From Polyodon spathula (taxonomy: Eukaryota; Chordata; Actinopteri; Acipenseriformes; Polyodontidae): a DNA stretch of 64,000 nt. The stretch spans positions 47,147,288 to 47,211,287 of the forward strand of contig NC_054534.1 in assembly GCF_017654505.1 (NCBI RefSeq), given 5' to 3'. Made by a program: the position numbers and the translations under genes. Below are positions 13,377 through 25,111 of this stretch, in pieces; position 1 is the stretch's first letter; every line of letters starts with the position of its first letter. The notes beneath the pieces are model-generated. The model was not told where the DNA came from, made no database searches, and was given only the letters and a program-made list of their open reading frames with translations.

Positions 13377-14946
13377 CAGTGCCTGTAGAAAGTCTACACC
13401 CCGTTGAACTTTTTTCATATTTTGTTGTGTCAGTTTGTCAGTTTCATGCATTTAAATTAGGATTTTTTTCCACTTAGCTACACACCATACTCCTCACTGT
13501 TAAGGGGGGAAAAAAGTTTTTATTGAGAAAAAATTATATATTAAAATACAAAACTGATAATTGGATAAGTCTCCACCCCCTGAGTTAATACTTGGTGGAA
13601 GCACCTTTGGCAGCAATTATAGCTGTGAGTCATTTGGGATAGGTCTCTACCAACTTTGCATACCTAGATTTGGCAATATTTGACCATTCTTCTTTACAAA
13701 ACTGTTCAAGCTCTGTCAAGTTCCCTGGGGAGCGTTGAATGACAAGAATCTTCATGTCACACAAATTTTCGATTGGATTTAGGTCGGGGCTCTGACTGAG
13801 CCACTCAAGGACAATTAACTTTTTGTTCCTTAGCCACTCCAGTGCAGCTTTGGCGGTGTGCTTTGGGTTGTTGTCATGCTGAAAGGTGAACTTCCGTTCC
13901 AGTTTCAGCTTTCTTGCAGAGGGCAGCAGGTTTTCCTCAAGGACTTCTCTGTACTTTGCTCCATTCATTTTCCCTTCTATCCTGACAAGTGCCCCAGTCC
14001 CTGCCGATGAGAAACATCCCCATAACATGATGCTGCCACCACCGTGCTTCACAGTAGGGATGGTGTTCTTTGGGTGATGCGCTGTGTTGGGTTTGCGCCA
14101 AACATAAGGCTTTGCATTTAGGCCAAAAAGTTCAATTTTACTTTTGTCAGACCACAAAACAAGACTCTCCTGAGTGTTTTTTTGAATACTTCAAATGAGA
14201 TTCAAGGTGGACTTGAGTGTGGCTTCCTCCTTGCCATCCTATCATACAGGCCAGATTTGTGGAATGCTTGGGATATTGTTGTTTTGGCTATAAAAGCTTG
14301 TAGTTCTTGCAAATTTGCCATTGGCCTCTTGGTAGCGCCTCTGATCATTCGTCATCTTGCTCGGTCATCCTGTTGGGAAGGACGGCCTCCTCTAGGCAGG
14401 GTCTTGGTGATGCCATACACCTTCCATTTCTTAGTAATTGTCTTGACTGTGCTCCAAGGGATATTGAAGGACTTTGATATTTATTTATACCCCTCCCCTG
14501 ATCTGTGCCTTTCAACAACTTTGTCCCAGAGTTCTTTTGAAAGCGCGTTGGTGCTCATGGTTGAGTCTTTGCTTTGAAATGCACTACCCAGCAGAGGAAA
14601 CCTACAGGAACTGCTGAATTTATCCTGAAATCATGTGATCACTACAATTTAACGCAGGTGGAAGCCACTTAACTTGGTGTGTGATTTTGAAGGCGATTAA
14701 TTACACCTGAGCTAATTTAGGATTGCTATTACAAGGGGGGTGGACAGTTATCCAACCAAGCTATTTTTATTTTTTATTTTTAATTTACAAATTTCTAGAT
14801 TATTTTTTTTTACTTGGAAGTTATGGGGTAGGATGTGTAGATAAATGAAAAAACAAACAAACAACTATTTTAATGCATTTTAATTCCAGGCTAAAGACAA
14901 CAAAAGGTGAACATTTTGAAAGGGGGTGTAGACTTTCTATGACTAC
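13377..14946 (-). mobile_element. Tc1-like transposon C, about 1.57 kb
   Basis: The left end is CAGTGCCTGTAGAAAGTCTA; the right end carries the inverse (GTGTAGACTTTCTAT) with the last bases degraded. Same family as transposon D at 38.5 kb. No clean TA duplication is visible, because the left flank is (CA)n and the right end runs into CTCTCT/TGTG. Transposase on the minus strand. Confidence 0.88.
13585..14558 (-). pseudogene. Tc1 transposase, broken (element C)
   Basis: The N-terminal HTH region (14558-14160) is readable in pieces (MSTNALSKE, then WSTVKTITKKWKVYG). The C-terminal part (14157-13630) is open: [47 protein letters not shown] and [11 protein letters not shown] stop near 13630 cuts off the conserved C-terminal tail, which continues in frame to about 13585. 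There is a deletion or frameshift around 14160-14220. The catalytic Asp, Asp and Glu positions are all visible. Confidence 0.87.
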
Positions 14947-15006
14947 TCTCTCTCTCTCTCTGTGTGTATATATATACATATATATACACACACACATACA
15001 CGCCCC
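14947..15006. repeat. (CT)n(TG)n(TA)n(CA)n compound microsatellite
   Basis: Short CT, TG, TA and CA runs follow directly on the right end of transposon C. Confidence 0.85.
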
Positions 15007-15281
15007 CTTTGTCTAGCTGACCAAGCAATAGACTCAAAATGAAACCTAAACTGTGAACTCCGTCACATGATGAGAGGCTTAACTAGTTCCGGCTAGGCGT
15101 GCCATGCACATATTTTTATAAAAGACTATTAAATTCTTAGTCTTAAGATACTTCTAGCGCATAACATGCATATCTAATGAAAACTATGAAATATACATTT
15201 TTCAGTGCTGATTTGAAAGGGAAAGTATTAAATAACTACAGCCTAGGCTGTTTTATTCAATTACAGATACTATTTTTCACA

Positions 15282-15480
15282 CTAGACTAAATTAGCAGAG
15301 CCTTTGGCAAGGCACCAGTCTGGCAAAACTTTCCATTTATGTGTGTACCGAGCTCTAGTGCTCGGCGCCCTAGCAGACTGTAGTGTCTCTAATACTACAT
15401 CTGGCGAACCTCGTCTAAATAGATGGCTCCGTTCCACAGCCAGACCCATAGTTGGAGTTGGGCTGGGTTCAGGTGCCATA
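15282..15480 (-). pseudogene. Start of DIRS tyrosine recombinase, truncated
   Basis: VVLETLQSARAPSTRARYTH then KWKVLPDWC is the recognisable SAM-like core-binding start of a DIRS tyrosine recombinase. Homology ends close to 15282 and no catalytic R...HxxR...Y part is present. The truncation shows this copy lost its 3' third. Confidence 0.7.
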
Positions 15481-15498
15481 ATAGCCCCTCCGCTTGGC

Positions 15499-16030
15499 TC
15501 AGGAGGTCCCTGCGCAACGGGAGCTGCCACAGCTGATCCGACACGTCGGAGAGGAGAGCAAACCAGGGGCACCTCGGCCATCTGGGTGCAACCAGCAAAA
15601 CCTCTCTGATAATGGTAGTGGAGGGAACGCATACAATAGCCCCTGTGGCCAGGGGTGAGCTAGTGCGTCTACTCCCAGGCCCCCCCTGTCTCTCTTCATG
15701 GGGAACATAGGGGGCAATGAGTGGACTCGGCTGTGGCAGAGGTCGACTCGTGCCCGTCGAAACCTCTCCCACATCTGTTTCACCACTTGAGGATGCAGCC
15801 TCCACTCCGAGCTATCTGAAGTTCTTCTGGACAGGAGGTCTGCTGCCTTGTTGTCCACACCGGGGAGGTGAACTGTGGAATGCAAGTGGAATGCAAGTTT
15901 CTGTGCGTCCGGGACAGGAGTCTGTGCGCTGCGTGGTGAAGGCCTGGCACGCGCAGGCTGCCATGGTGGTTTATGTAGGCTACCACTGTAGTATTGCCCG
16001 TCCAGACCAGCACATGCTTTCGCAGTAACT
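15499..16030 (-). pseudogene. DIRS RNase H and linker region (lineage II)
   Basis: VWTGNTTVVAYINHHGSLR (16013 downward) corresponds to the DNTTVLAYVNHQGG RNase H block of the copy at 55.5 kb. In the neighbouring frame VDNKAADLLSRRTSDSSEW and WERFRRARVDL follow (about 15830-15730), then PWPQGLLYAFPPLPL. Frameshifts occur between these blocks. Confidence 0.75.
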
Positions 16031-16357
16031 ACTGTCGAAAGTGAGATAACGTCAGGTTCACTGCTTGCAGCTCTTGGGCATTTATATGCGCTTGCTACCA
16101 ATGTCCCTTCCACTGACCTCTTATTCCTCTCCCATTCTAGACTGCTCCCCAGCCAAGGCTGGAGGCGTCTGTAGTGATCACTTCCCTTCTGTAAGGGCAG
16201 CCGAGGAGAGAGCCGAGGCGCAGATTGCCGGGGCGGAGCCACTACTCCAGTGTCTTCCGGTATTGTATGGACACTCGCACCAGCTGGTATCAATCGTGGA
16301 TCGGGTTCAACTTGAGCGTATTTACCTAGGCTTGAAGCGGGCACATTCTCAGCAGCC

Positions 16358-17203
16358 CTAGGGGAAGGATTCTTGAGGCAGCTGCCATCGGCCCCAACAA
16401 CCTTTTTGAAATATTTTGACCTGTAGAAGAGCATCCTCTCTGAATTGAGAGAGTGTGACTTCCAGTGACTGAATCCTGTCTTCCGACAATGAGGCAAGCA
16501 TGCTCACAGAGCTCAGTTTGATCCCCAGGAACACTGTGGACTGAGACATTACGAAGTTGCCCTTTTGTTGATGTATGGAGAGCCTTAACTTCGTCACATG
16601 ATCTGTGACCTGTTTGGCGTGCGCCTCGGCACGTGCTTTGGAACGCATGCAAACTAGGCAATCGTCCAGATAGTTCAGGATCCGAATACCCCGCAGCCTG
16701 AGTGGAGCCAGTACTGCATCCATGCACTTGGAAAATGTGCGGGGTGCCAGCGAGAGGCCAAAGGCAGCACACAGAATTCGTACACGTTGCCTTGAAAGGC
16801 GAAGTGCAGATATTTTCTATGCGCAGGACGGATCGGGAAAGTAGGCATCTTGCAGGTCGATCGATCTGAACCAGTCGCCTGGTTGGACGGACTGGAGGAT
16901 ATGCTGTGCTGTCAACATGTTGAACTTCCTCTGTTTGAGGAAAAGGTTGAGGAACCTGAGGTCCATAATTGGTCTGAAACCACCGTCCCTTTTGAGCACC
17001 AGGAAGTACCTGGAGTAAAAGCCGCTGAGGGCATTGCTTGGGCTTACCAAGCGTACAGCATTCTTCCTTTGAAGATTGGCAATCTCCTGTTGAAGGTGTA
17101 TCACCCTCGCTGGTTCGACGGTACTGAAGAGCACACCCTTGAAGGGTGGCGCACCTATGCGGAATTGTAGAACGTATCCGTGTCTCATTGTTGATTTTAG
17201 CAC
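16358..17203 (-). pseudogene. DIRS reverse transcriptase (lineage II), frameshifted
   Basis: The first frame (17203-16817) contains YSRYFLVLKRDGGFRPIMDL, FLNLFLKQ and SIDLQDAYF (motifs 1-3, with the first catalytic Asp in the DLQDAYF block). The second (16723-16358) starts MDAVLAPLRLRGIRILNYLD and completes the YLDD active-site box. The order and the KRDGGFRPI block are typical of DIRS-type RT. A frameshift separates the two parts around 16730-16815, so no complete enzyme is encoded. Confidence 0.88.
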
Positions 17204-17689
17204 CCAGGAGTCCTGGGTGCAGCCTTGCCATGGGTCGTTGCAGTTGGTTAGTCCGGTTGTGGGGGGGTTTGGTTGCAGCCGGGGCCCCTCAGGGGCGGTC
17301 TCCCTTGGGCTTGGGAGGGGGTGGGTCTTTCTTAGACCCCGGCCTCTGTCTCCAGCTGGAGAACCAGTTATCCCTGGCCTGTGGTGGTCCCCTGCTGCTG
17401 ACTCTACCTCTGCCTGCTTGTCTACTCTGGGGTGGAGGGTGAAGTTCAGACCCTTTCACCCTAGCAGGCTGCGAATGCCACCTTGGGCGCTAACTGTAAG
17501 CCGGAAGGCACGAAACCTTGTAGGCGACCTCCGTGGCCTTGTCGCCACCAGCTACCTCCCTTATGCCTGACCTAACTCCCCTAATAGGTCGGTCATCGCC
17601 TTAGCTACCGTCTGGAGCTCCCCTGTGTCCGCTTCTGTAGTTCTTTCTGCTGGGGATAGGGCTGCTCTCCGTCGCTTAGTTCTCCTCAC

Positions 17690-17880
17690 TTCCTACAGGG
17701 AGAGCAGTCCAGCTCACCTGCCAGTGCTTTAGCCTCGTGTTCTGGCCCTAGGCGTCTGGTGCAGGACTGGTGCTCATCCTGCCTTGACAGCTTCACTGAG
17801 CACTGGTCACACTGGTGAAACCCAGTGAAGGACCCAGTCGACTGGACCGACGTGGCTTTGCAGGTGAAGCAGCTGTGCTT
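17690..17880 (-). pseudogene. DIRS Gag-like cysteine/histidine motif (lineage II)
   Basis: The minus-strand frame reads FHQCDQCSVKLSRQDEHQSC, then TRRLGPEHEAKALAG, then CSPC. The C-x2-C ... D-x-H-x2-C ... CxxC spacing recurs in the copy at 28.4 kb (VCKTCKVGL ... CSSCMRPEHA ... CEFC). This looks like the zinc-binding part of DIRS ORF1. The function, nucleic-acid or particle binding, is inferred from position. Confidence 0.6.
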
Positions 17881-18700
17881 GGTGCCGGGCTGTCGATGCC
17901 GGGCTGTAGACTTCCTCTAAGCTATTCACCTGTACCGAATCAGTCAGTACTGGGATCGGCGTCGAAAAGAGCACAGTAGGTGCCGAGTCAATCGGTGCTG
18001 ATGTGTCGCGCGGTTGGTGCAGGGCTGTAGACGGCTCCGAAGAGATTCAACAAGTCAATTGGGACCAGGTAGGCTCTGTTTTTCTCAACCTTGTAAGTAG
18101 GCGGGAAAACCACGGTCGATGCCAAGGTATGCAGCCGATTCAGTCGGCGAGGGCAAGTGCAGCCGTGCTAGGAAAGCCCGAGGCTTGAGAGGTTTTTGTT
18201 TTTGGTCGCTGTGACAGATTAAATCGCCGTAGAGGACGACGCCGCGAGCCCACGCCGTCTCCTTGCAGCACCACAACAGCTCCTCACATGGTATATCAAC
18301 TACACAAGCCCTCGTGCAGTGAAAAAAGAGTAATGGCCGCCGCCAATCTCAGAAGAGGGGTCGAAATCATCTGTAGTCAGTAAACTGATGTGAGAATTAG
18401 GCGAGAGCACTCTTTAGTAACGCTCGAAAGCGTGATTTTAACCGTGGAAATTATATTTATTTGCGGGTAAAACCTAATAAACCAGCCAATTTTGGTTCAA
18501 GAAAGCAAACGCAGTCTGATCTGTCTCAGTGAGATGAGAGAGAAAATGGCAGTGTGCTACTGTGAGGACGTCCCTCTTCAACAGGAGGTGGGAGGGACTT
18601 CCCCCTCACAGCAGGGCCCTGATAGGGCAGCTTTTTTATAGATGCTCAGTGATTGATGCTCAGAGAGGCTATTCCCATTCGGTAATGGTTGTTATTCGAA

Positions 18701-19299
18701 TTGAAAAGGAATATTGGGTTTTGGGATTTTTATAATACTGTGTTCTAATTTGGGGGCTGATGATTTAAATGATCTGTGAATGCCCAGATTTCAGCAGTAG
18801 AAACCTGGTAAAGGACTGATTACACTGGGAGCGGTAGTGGTAGCGGAAAGCAGTAAGCGGTAAAACGTGCAGTTTATCATATTACACTGGCGGCGGGAAA
18901 CCTTGAGGTATATGTAAATACATTATCACATGTTAGTGTTGAGAAAATTAATTTGATGAAGGATGTCACAAAATAAAGGTTAAATATACCTTATTACTTT
19001 TGGCGCCACTGTTTATTTTAAATTGATCAAAATGACCGTGGCGCTTTGACTGTGTAGCCTGTATTGTATATTTGAGTAAAGGCAAAAAGTAATAGATGAA
19101 GGTTATTTATCATTTAATATCATTTTGTACAATTACAAGTGTAACATTTTTTTTTTAAAACAATAAAAAATAGTATGTGGCATGTTAAAAGTATATAACT
19201 GTACGAAGGGGTTCATTTGTGCTGGATCGCAGTAGATCCAAGATCTTGTAACTTTTTGAATGACAGGTGAGAATATAGTTTGCAGTGACCAATAGGAAA
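18701..19299. other. Intron, no gene; short GC-rich repeat-like patch
   Basis: Around 18805-18905 TTACACTGGGAGCGGTAG and TTACACTGGCGGCGGG recur about 85 bases apart, which could be the end of an unrecognised element. Nothing else was identified. Confidence 0.35.
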
Positions 19300-20065
19300 A
19301 CAAGTTATTTTATTTTTGTGGCAAAGTGGTTAACTGTATGCAGGTGAAGGTAATGGAGCAGTGATCAAGAAACACAGACAACGATATTCCAGGTGCAATG
19401 TTGTTTAATTTGTAATCGGATTGCCTGATAGCGTAACAGTAAATAATAAACAATGTTAACAGGCAGTACAGCAGCGTGTGTTGCTCAGTTTAAATCCACT
19501 GTTGATTCCCAAATAATATACATTCTTGTTCTTATTCACCCACACGTAACACAGACACAAATACAAGTCCACAGTGCGTGCTGTAGTGCTTGTAGCAAAG
19601 ATACAGTTCGAGTGATATAAAGTGCAGTGGTGTTGGTCTGTGTTTAGTGCTGGCCTTTGGTGACTGGATCGTATTTCAGCCGTCTAGATAATAACAAACA
19701 GTATTTTTAGACAGGACAAGAAACAAACAAAACACTCACGATGACAACACAGGCTTCTCCTTCTGGTTCACGTTTAACCATTTCACAAAAGAAACAGATC
19801 ACATCACTACGTCCCCTTAAATACCGTCAACCATGACCCCTTGGTTAATGAGTGCAACTACTCCTCCAATCCATGGATGCCACAACATTTCCCTTCCAGG
19901 TCGGTGATTTAATGTACTGTAGCTCCGCCCCCTTTCCACTTCCACCTAACCCTGGGAATGAATGGTTGGGCCATCCAGTCCAGGGTACTCTGTTCCCTTT
20001 ACACAGCGCCTTCGCAGGTCAGGAGGGAGATCTAGCACGAAGAATCATTCGATATCTGTCACAAT
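19300..20065 (-). repeat. Possible solo LTR or LTR fragment
   Basis: The segment has AATAATAAACAATG-type antisense polyadenylation sequence, an interior unlike the flanking AT-rich intron, and GC-rich distal sequence ending near CGCCTTCGCAGG. The build resembles the LTR-like segments at 42.7-43.1 and 60.3 kb. No paired LTR, tRNA-binding site or target duplication was seen, so this is tentative. Confidence 0.3.
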
Positions 20066-20921
20066 GTTTAAAAAAATAACTTGTGTACATAACATGTACA
20101 AAAGGTTTCCTATTCCATGAATTGAATGACAAGTGTTCTGTAACGATATATTTTAGAATGGGGCAATGGGTAAGAAAATGACTTTTTTTTTTTTTTTTTC
20201 ACAACCCAAACGGTGAACTACCAAAAAACTAGTGCTTGTCACTCCTGTTTGTCAGATTAGTCAGCCCATCGCTGGTATTGTTCAAAGATGAAGATTATAT
20301 TAAAAAAGAGCTAGGCAATGGTCCGCAGGCAGCTACCGACACCAGCAATAAGACAGAAAACCCACAAGCACATGAGAACTTCAAGCACATATATGCATGT
20401 GGGGCCTATGTTGTCTCTTTTTGATCATTTTAATTTAAAACATCACCTGAGCAGAGAAATGTTATGGAATGAGTAAAACTAGTAGAATTGAATGTTTTCT
20501 TATGCTTGAATTCTTTTTTTTTTTCTTTTTTTGATAGTGTATGCAAATAATGACTAATTACTAATCCGAAATCTAGGATTACCTGCTTAATCCAAGATTT
20601 ACTAATCCTGGTCTAGATTTTTGTGGTGCAATGTAACTGATTTAAAACATGACCCCAGGTTAACTAACCCTAGTTTAGCATTAAATTTAGATTTATTTAA
20701 TCCATACTGGTGCAAATTGAGCCTTGGTGTTTTAATAAGTACAGTAATGGTACAGTGTAGGACAGTAATCTATTAAATAGTGATGGTGGGCACATATAAT
20801 GGCTTTTCTGATTAGGTTACAAACATTGACAATATGGTAATAGGTAACGTGTTTAATAGTATAATTTAAACCCCTATTTCAGTTAAGTTATGATCTACTC
20901 TGTAATTTTATTTTGTTATAG
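20066..20921. other. AT-rich intron upstream of melk exon 2 of this window
   Basis: No gene is seen. T runs lie at about 20183-20199 and 20513-20531. The stretch ends with the TTTTGTTATAG acceptor. Confidence 0.55.
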
Positions 20922-21150
20922 TGGCCCAAAACTCGATCAGTGCCTGACGATGGGGATGATGAGTTCCTGTCTCCCAGCAAAGAGGGAGGTTGGTCCAGCA
21001 ACTTTGAAAATAAGGAGAACGTTCACCATTCAAAACCCAACCAAAAAACTAACAATGCTTTTGTGCTGCCTGCTCCAAAGACCCCATCCAGCAAGAAGAA
21101 ATCGGTTGTTCTAACAACTCCAAACTGTAACCGCGCTGCCCATTCCATGG
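20922..21150 (+). CDS. melk: melk, second exon in window (phase 0 to 1)
   Basis: Acceptor TTTTGTTATAG and a strong donor GTGAGTATGG. The 229 bases read WPKTRSVPDDGDDEFLSPSK, then GGWSSNFENKENV, VLPAPKTPSSKKK and VVLTTPNCNRAAHSM, ending one base into a Gly codon. It is low-complexity, rich in Lys, Ser and Pro, with FLSPSK, KTPSSK and TTP candidate proline-directed sites. That suits the phosphorylated TP-rich region between kinase and KA1 domains. Orthology is inferred from exon order and the downstream KA1 exons. Confidence 0.85.
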
Positions 21151-21213
21151 GTGAGTATGGAAAAAGGAACTTGAGTGTCAATTAATTTGTAAGCACAAAT
21201 AAAAAGTCCAGCC

Positions 21214-21249
<36 letters not shown>

Positions 21250-22159
21250 CTCTAATCAAGAAACACAAAGTTGAATAAAAACAAAAAACATAATAGATAT
21301 ATATCGGTAGCATTTGAGAATGCAGTACAGCTAAAACAGGAAGATTAATTAAAGCTGCCACTATATCCAAAAGTCTGGTTTTATAAAACTCCTAAATGCA
21401 ACTTTTGAAAACAAAAACAAGACAAACCAACCACCGGCACTGTAAAAAATCACCAATGCAGGGGCGCACAAACACAAGACATAAAACAAAAACAAACATT
21501 ACCTTATTACTAGGAACAAAATGAGTAGTGAGGAATTTGGATAACTGCAAATATATTTCCTCTTAAAAGTGGTTTACTCTGCCATGGCCAAATCTAAGTA
21601 AATCTTGAGACTGGAAACATTTCTAAATCCTTAAAGATTTCCCTTATTGAAAACATGTTACTTTAAACCAGGCATGTACAATTAGTAGTGTATACACACC
21701 TATTTATTGATAGGTTTACACATTAAGTTTACAGGATGTCCATTGTGGTATTTGAGCATATCTTTTTGTTCATTTAAGTGAACAGTTACATGCGATGCAT
21801 AAAGGGTGCAACCTGTGATTTTCAAAAAGCGTATGCAGTAGGAGTTACAGAATGGGTGAAAGTTTTCCATCAAAATGGCTTCTCCCAGGTCTGTTACTGA
21901 TTTGTGTACAAATGCAAAAAACAGTCTGTGGAGGTGGGGTCTGGTGTTGAAGCTCCTTCGCTGATCTAAAAATAGAACCATTTTTAGATAGACACGCTCC
22001 ATCTATCAAAATTCGGCTGGTTTATGACACAGGAGCGCTATTATTTACGACATCTGATTGAGTTAAGCAGAGACTGTATATGAGGTAGGTCACGTGAGCT
22101 GTGCTTTCACTTTGTGGACGCCGCGGAGATGGTGTACATCTCGCCTTCTATATAAGTGT
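21151..22159. other. melk intron with poly-T tract
   Basis: A 29-base T run at about 21219-21247. The minus-strand frame 21700-22002 has no recognisable motif. A GC-richer patch near 22090-22150 lies just outside the DIRS left end. Confidence 0.5.
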
Positions 22160-23019
22160 GTTCCCTTTCAAGTACGAAATGTAACCATTACCGAATGGCC
22201 ATTTACCTCCTAAGACATGAAACCTGAATAAGATATAACAAAGCTGCTGTGATGCAGTCATGCCTGCCCCTGATAGTATAAACGACTGAGTGCACAGATC
22301 TCAGTGCTGTTTTTCCTTTCAAAAACTGACGTAACAGAAGAGCCTATTCAATAAGTATTTGTTAGTTTTTTTTGCTATAGATTTTCACATTTATTGTGTT
22401 TCTACACAAATTATGTGATTTAAAAACTAATCCTGTGTTTGTTTTATTAATTACATGTATTTGTGCACTACAGCCTGCTGCTTGTTACATCCCGCTGCGG
22501 CCTTCTGCCCAGCGTGAAGCCAGCGCCTCGAGTCTCTCCTTCCCAGGGATCAAGCAACGTATGACGTATGTCAGCTGACTTTGTGCTCTCCCCTAGGCTG
22601 CAATAGCTCCGGCAGGAGTTATTTTATTCTCGTTTTGGCTTTGGCCTAAAATTACGAGACGTTTTGTAAAATTAAAGTAATTGTTACTGTATTTTGCTGA
22701 GAGAAATATTTCTTTTCTCATTCTGTTTTTCTGTTTTCAGAGAGTAAATGCAGGCCTGTCTGTGATGCGTGCTGCGGCACACATGTAGTGATAGCAGCTG
22801 CTGGGTTCAGCAGTACTGTGCAGGACCAAGAGGCTGCTTTGATTGTGATTGCCACAGTCTTTGCCACAGCATCTTGATGCTGTTTTGGCAACAACTTTTG
22901 CATCACCATTATGAGGCCTGTTATTTCATTCTAACAAGCAGGCTTCCCTCAGTCTTGTGTGGGTACTGATTGAGTGGTTTAGCCAGTAGCTTGCACAGGT
23001 TTGCATCCCTGTACTGTGC

Positions 23020-23510
23020 TACCTGTGGTAACTGCAAACCAGTGAACCTGTACCATACTGTTACCGAGGTCACCAACCCACTCCATTCCTGACCCTGTAC
23101 TGAACCTGGACCTAGATGACTGTACCAGGCCCGAGGTTACCGTACCGACTCAATTCCAACAGGCTGGCTTCCTTCAGTCTTGTGAGTACTGACTCGGTGG
23201 CTTTGCAGGACATCCCTGTACAGTGCTACCGGCAGTAACTGCAAACTGGTGGGCCTGTACTGTGCCGAGGTCAGCGACCCACTCTGTTCCTGGCACCATA
23301 CTGCACTAAACTGCAGTACTTTTTCGGTACCGTACCAATCCAGTACTCAAGTCAGTGAACAGACCTGGTACCGCCCCGGTTCTGACCAACTACCAACTAG
23401 GGCTTACATCCCTAATTCTGTCCGGTACCAAGCCGGGCTTGTTCCGGTCTTGAACTGTCCCGTTGTTCTGGTCTTGAACAGTCCCGTTGTTGTCCTTTTG
23501 TCTTTCAGTG
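23020..23510 (+). repeat. GTACCG-rich degenerate tandem segment inside DIRS
   Basis: Short variants of ACCGTACCG, GGTACCGTACC and CTGTACCATACTG recur irregularly. The same kind of segment is found in the copy at 40.55-40.93 kb, and GGTGC/TACCG-rich versions occur in the second and third DIRS lineages near 17.87-18.05 and 54.72-54.96 kb. It lies in the Gag-coding half. Confidence 0.65.
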
Positions 23511-24245
23511 GATGAGACCACTACAGTGTTCTCACCGAACACGGGAGTCCACAAAAGAGCTGGTTAGTCTCCTTCCCAAGAGCTCAAACCAGCAGCAAAC
23601 TGGTGCCCAAGGCCCCCGAACAGCCTCATAGACCGTGACATCTGACTGCAGCTAGAGGTGGTTTTCATAACTGTCCTGCCGCTGCACACCATGGGAGCTT
23701 TAACAAGGTCTGCCGCCAGGCGCAGAGGCAAAAACCTCAGGCTAAGTCGAATGCCCAACAGCAGACCTAGGAGCTTGCTGCCACAAGCCCAGTGCTCCTT
23801 TTCACGGAGCCACCTGGAGTGTTGGTGTCAGTGCACCACTGACATCTGGGTGCTTACTACTGTTCAGACCAGCTATTTTCTGCAATTCGAGCATGGTCCC
23901 CCTCGCTTTCGGGGAGTGGCTACAACGTTGGTCACGGACCCGCTAGACGCTGTACTGTAGTCTCTAGTACATCTTCATTTGGAAGAAGGTTTCAGGGTTT
24001 GAAATTAACCCACCTGCCAAACGGGGGTTAATTTCATTTACTTATACGCCACAGTGGCTGGTACGTTTTTGCACACTTAACATCACTCGACTGTTGTTCA
24101 AGAGCAAGGCGACCGGCGATCATCGATGTTGTGTTGCCGTGCAGTTTATACTTTCTACTGGTAATCGCCCTGCTCAAACTGCAGTCGCTGACAGTTCAAA
24201 TCAACTGACCTTTGACCTCGTTGCTATGATTATTACAACGCCAAA

Positions 24246-24400
24246 ATGGACGACCGGTTGTTTGTCGGTGCTGCTCGGTGTGTTTATCCCTGCATATATG
24301 CAGTCGGTAGAGGTGATTATAGAGATCAGATGAAAAAGGAGAACACATCAGTATCAATTGCTGAACAATATTTGCATATAGTATGTGGAGAGCAGCATAA
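24246..24400 (+). pseudogene. MADF-like DNA-binding domain fragment
   Basis: Reads MDDRLFVGAARCVYPCIYAV, then GRGDYRDQMKKENTSVSIAE. The pattern of hydrophobic start, P-x-(L/I)-Y, DYRD, KKE and IAE is that of the MADF domain found in Myb/SANT-like proteins accompanying Harbinger transposons and in some host regulators. The usual W before IAE is replaced (S at that position), and the frame ends soon after with no full domain. It lies within the hAT bounded at 23994-25802, so it is either a captured fragment or part of another nested element whose ends I cannot see. Confidence 0.55.
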
Positions 24401-25068
24401 CAGGAGCGCCACTTCTGTATCTGTATGTATGTCCTTTCTTTCCCTGGTTTTTGCTAGTGCTGTGTGTGTGCGTGTCTCATATGCAACTTTAAACGAGTTA
24501 ACACCGGTGTAAACTTAACGCAATGTATTTGCTTTGTTTCCATGATTTGAAATAAGTCACTAGTATCGGCAGACCTGAAATAAGATATCACTTTTGCTGC
24601 CTCCTAGTTGCTGCTACTAGTTTGGAACATTATAACAAATTAGAAAATTGATCGGAGATTTCCTTAAACCTGATTGGTCAATACAAAGGCTTAAATCTCT
24701 GCTGAAGGACCTTGAACGTTGTCTTAAACTGTTTAATCACTTTTCCAAATCAATCCATGTGAAAATACGTAAATACAGTATTGCTATATTTTACCTTTTG
24801 CCTACTTGTTGAAAGAAAGTCTACGTTGTCCATTCAAAATGGAGGCTTGCGGTGATGCAAGCGCATTCTGTCTCTTAAAGGGATTGTTGCCTGGCCCTGA
24901 TTGGATAGCAGATTCTTCAACCTAATCAGCATTGATTGGCTGGGCGCTGTCACTGCGCTACTAAACACTCTTGTGCTGTGTTTTTTTTTTTTTGATCACA
25001 ATCGCACTTTTGGGGAAGCACGCCCTATGGGGCAGACCACTGCGTCTGCGATTGCACTTGTTTCATGA

Positions 25069-25070
25069 TC

Positions 25071-25111
<41 letters not shown>
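25069..25111. repeat. (AAT)n microsatellite
   Basis: About 14 copies of ATA/AAT, giving a poly-Asn shadow frame that is not a gene. Confidence 0.95.

Larger units (their letters stand above)
15282..18700 (-). mobile_element. DIRS-like retrotransposon, second lineage, 3' truncated
   Basis: Read on the minus strand from about 18700: a terminal motif related to the other copies (AACAACCATTACCGAATGGG), a Gag-like cysteine-rich region (about 17880-17690), reverse transcriptase (17203-16358), RNase H and linker (about 16030-15500), then the start of a tyrosine recombinase (15470-15282), where homology stops. It is GC-richer than the intron around it and the most diverged from the other copies. It is the only DIRS in the window opposite to melk. 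Frames are broken several times, so it is inactive. Confidence 0.85.

Noticed and set aside
17139..17570. Plus-strand frames within 15304-17570
   Set aside because: They are shadows of the minus-strand DIRS, whose RT and RNase H motifs define the coding strand.
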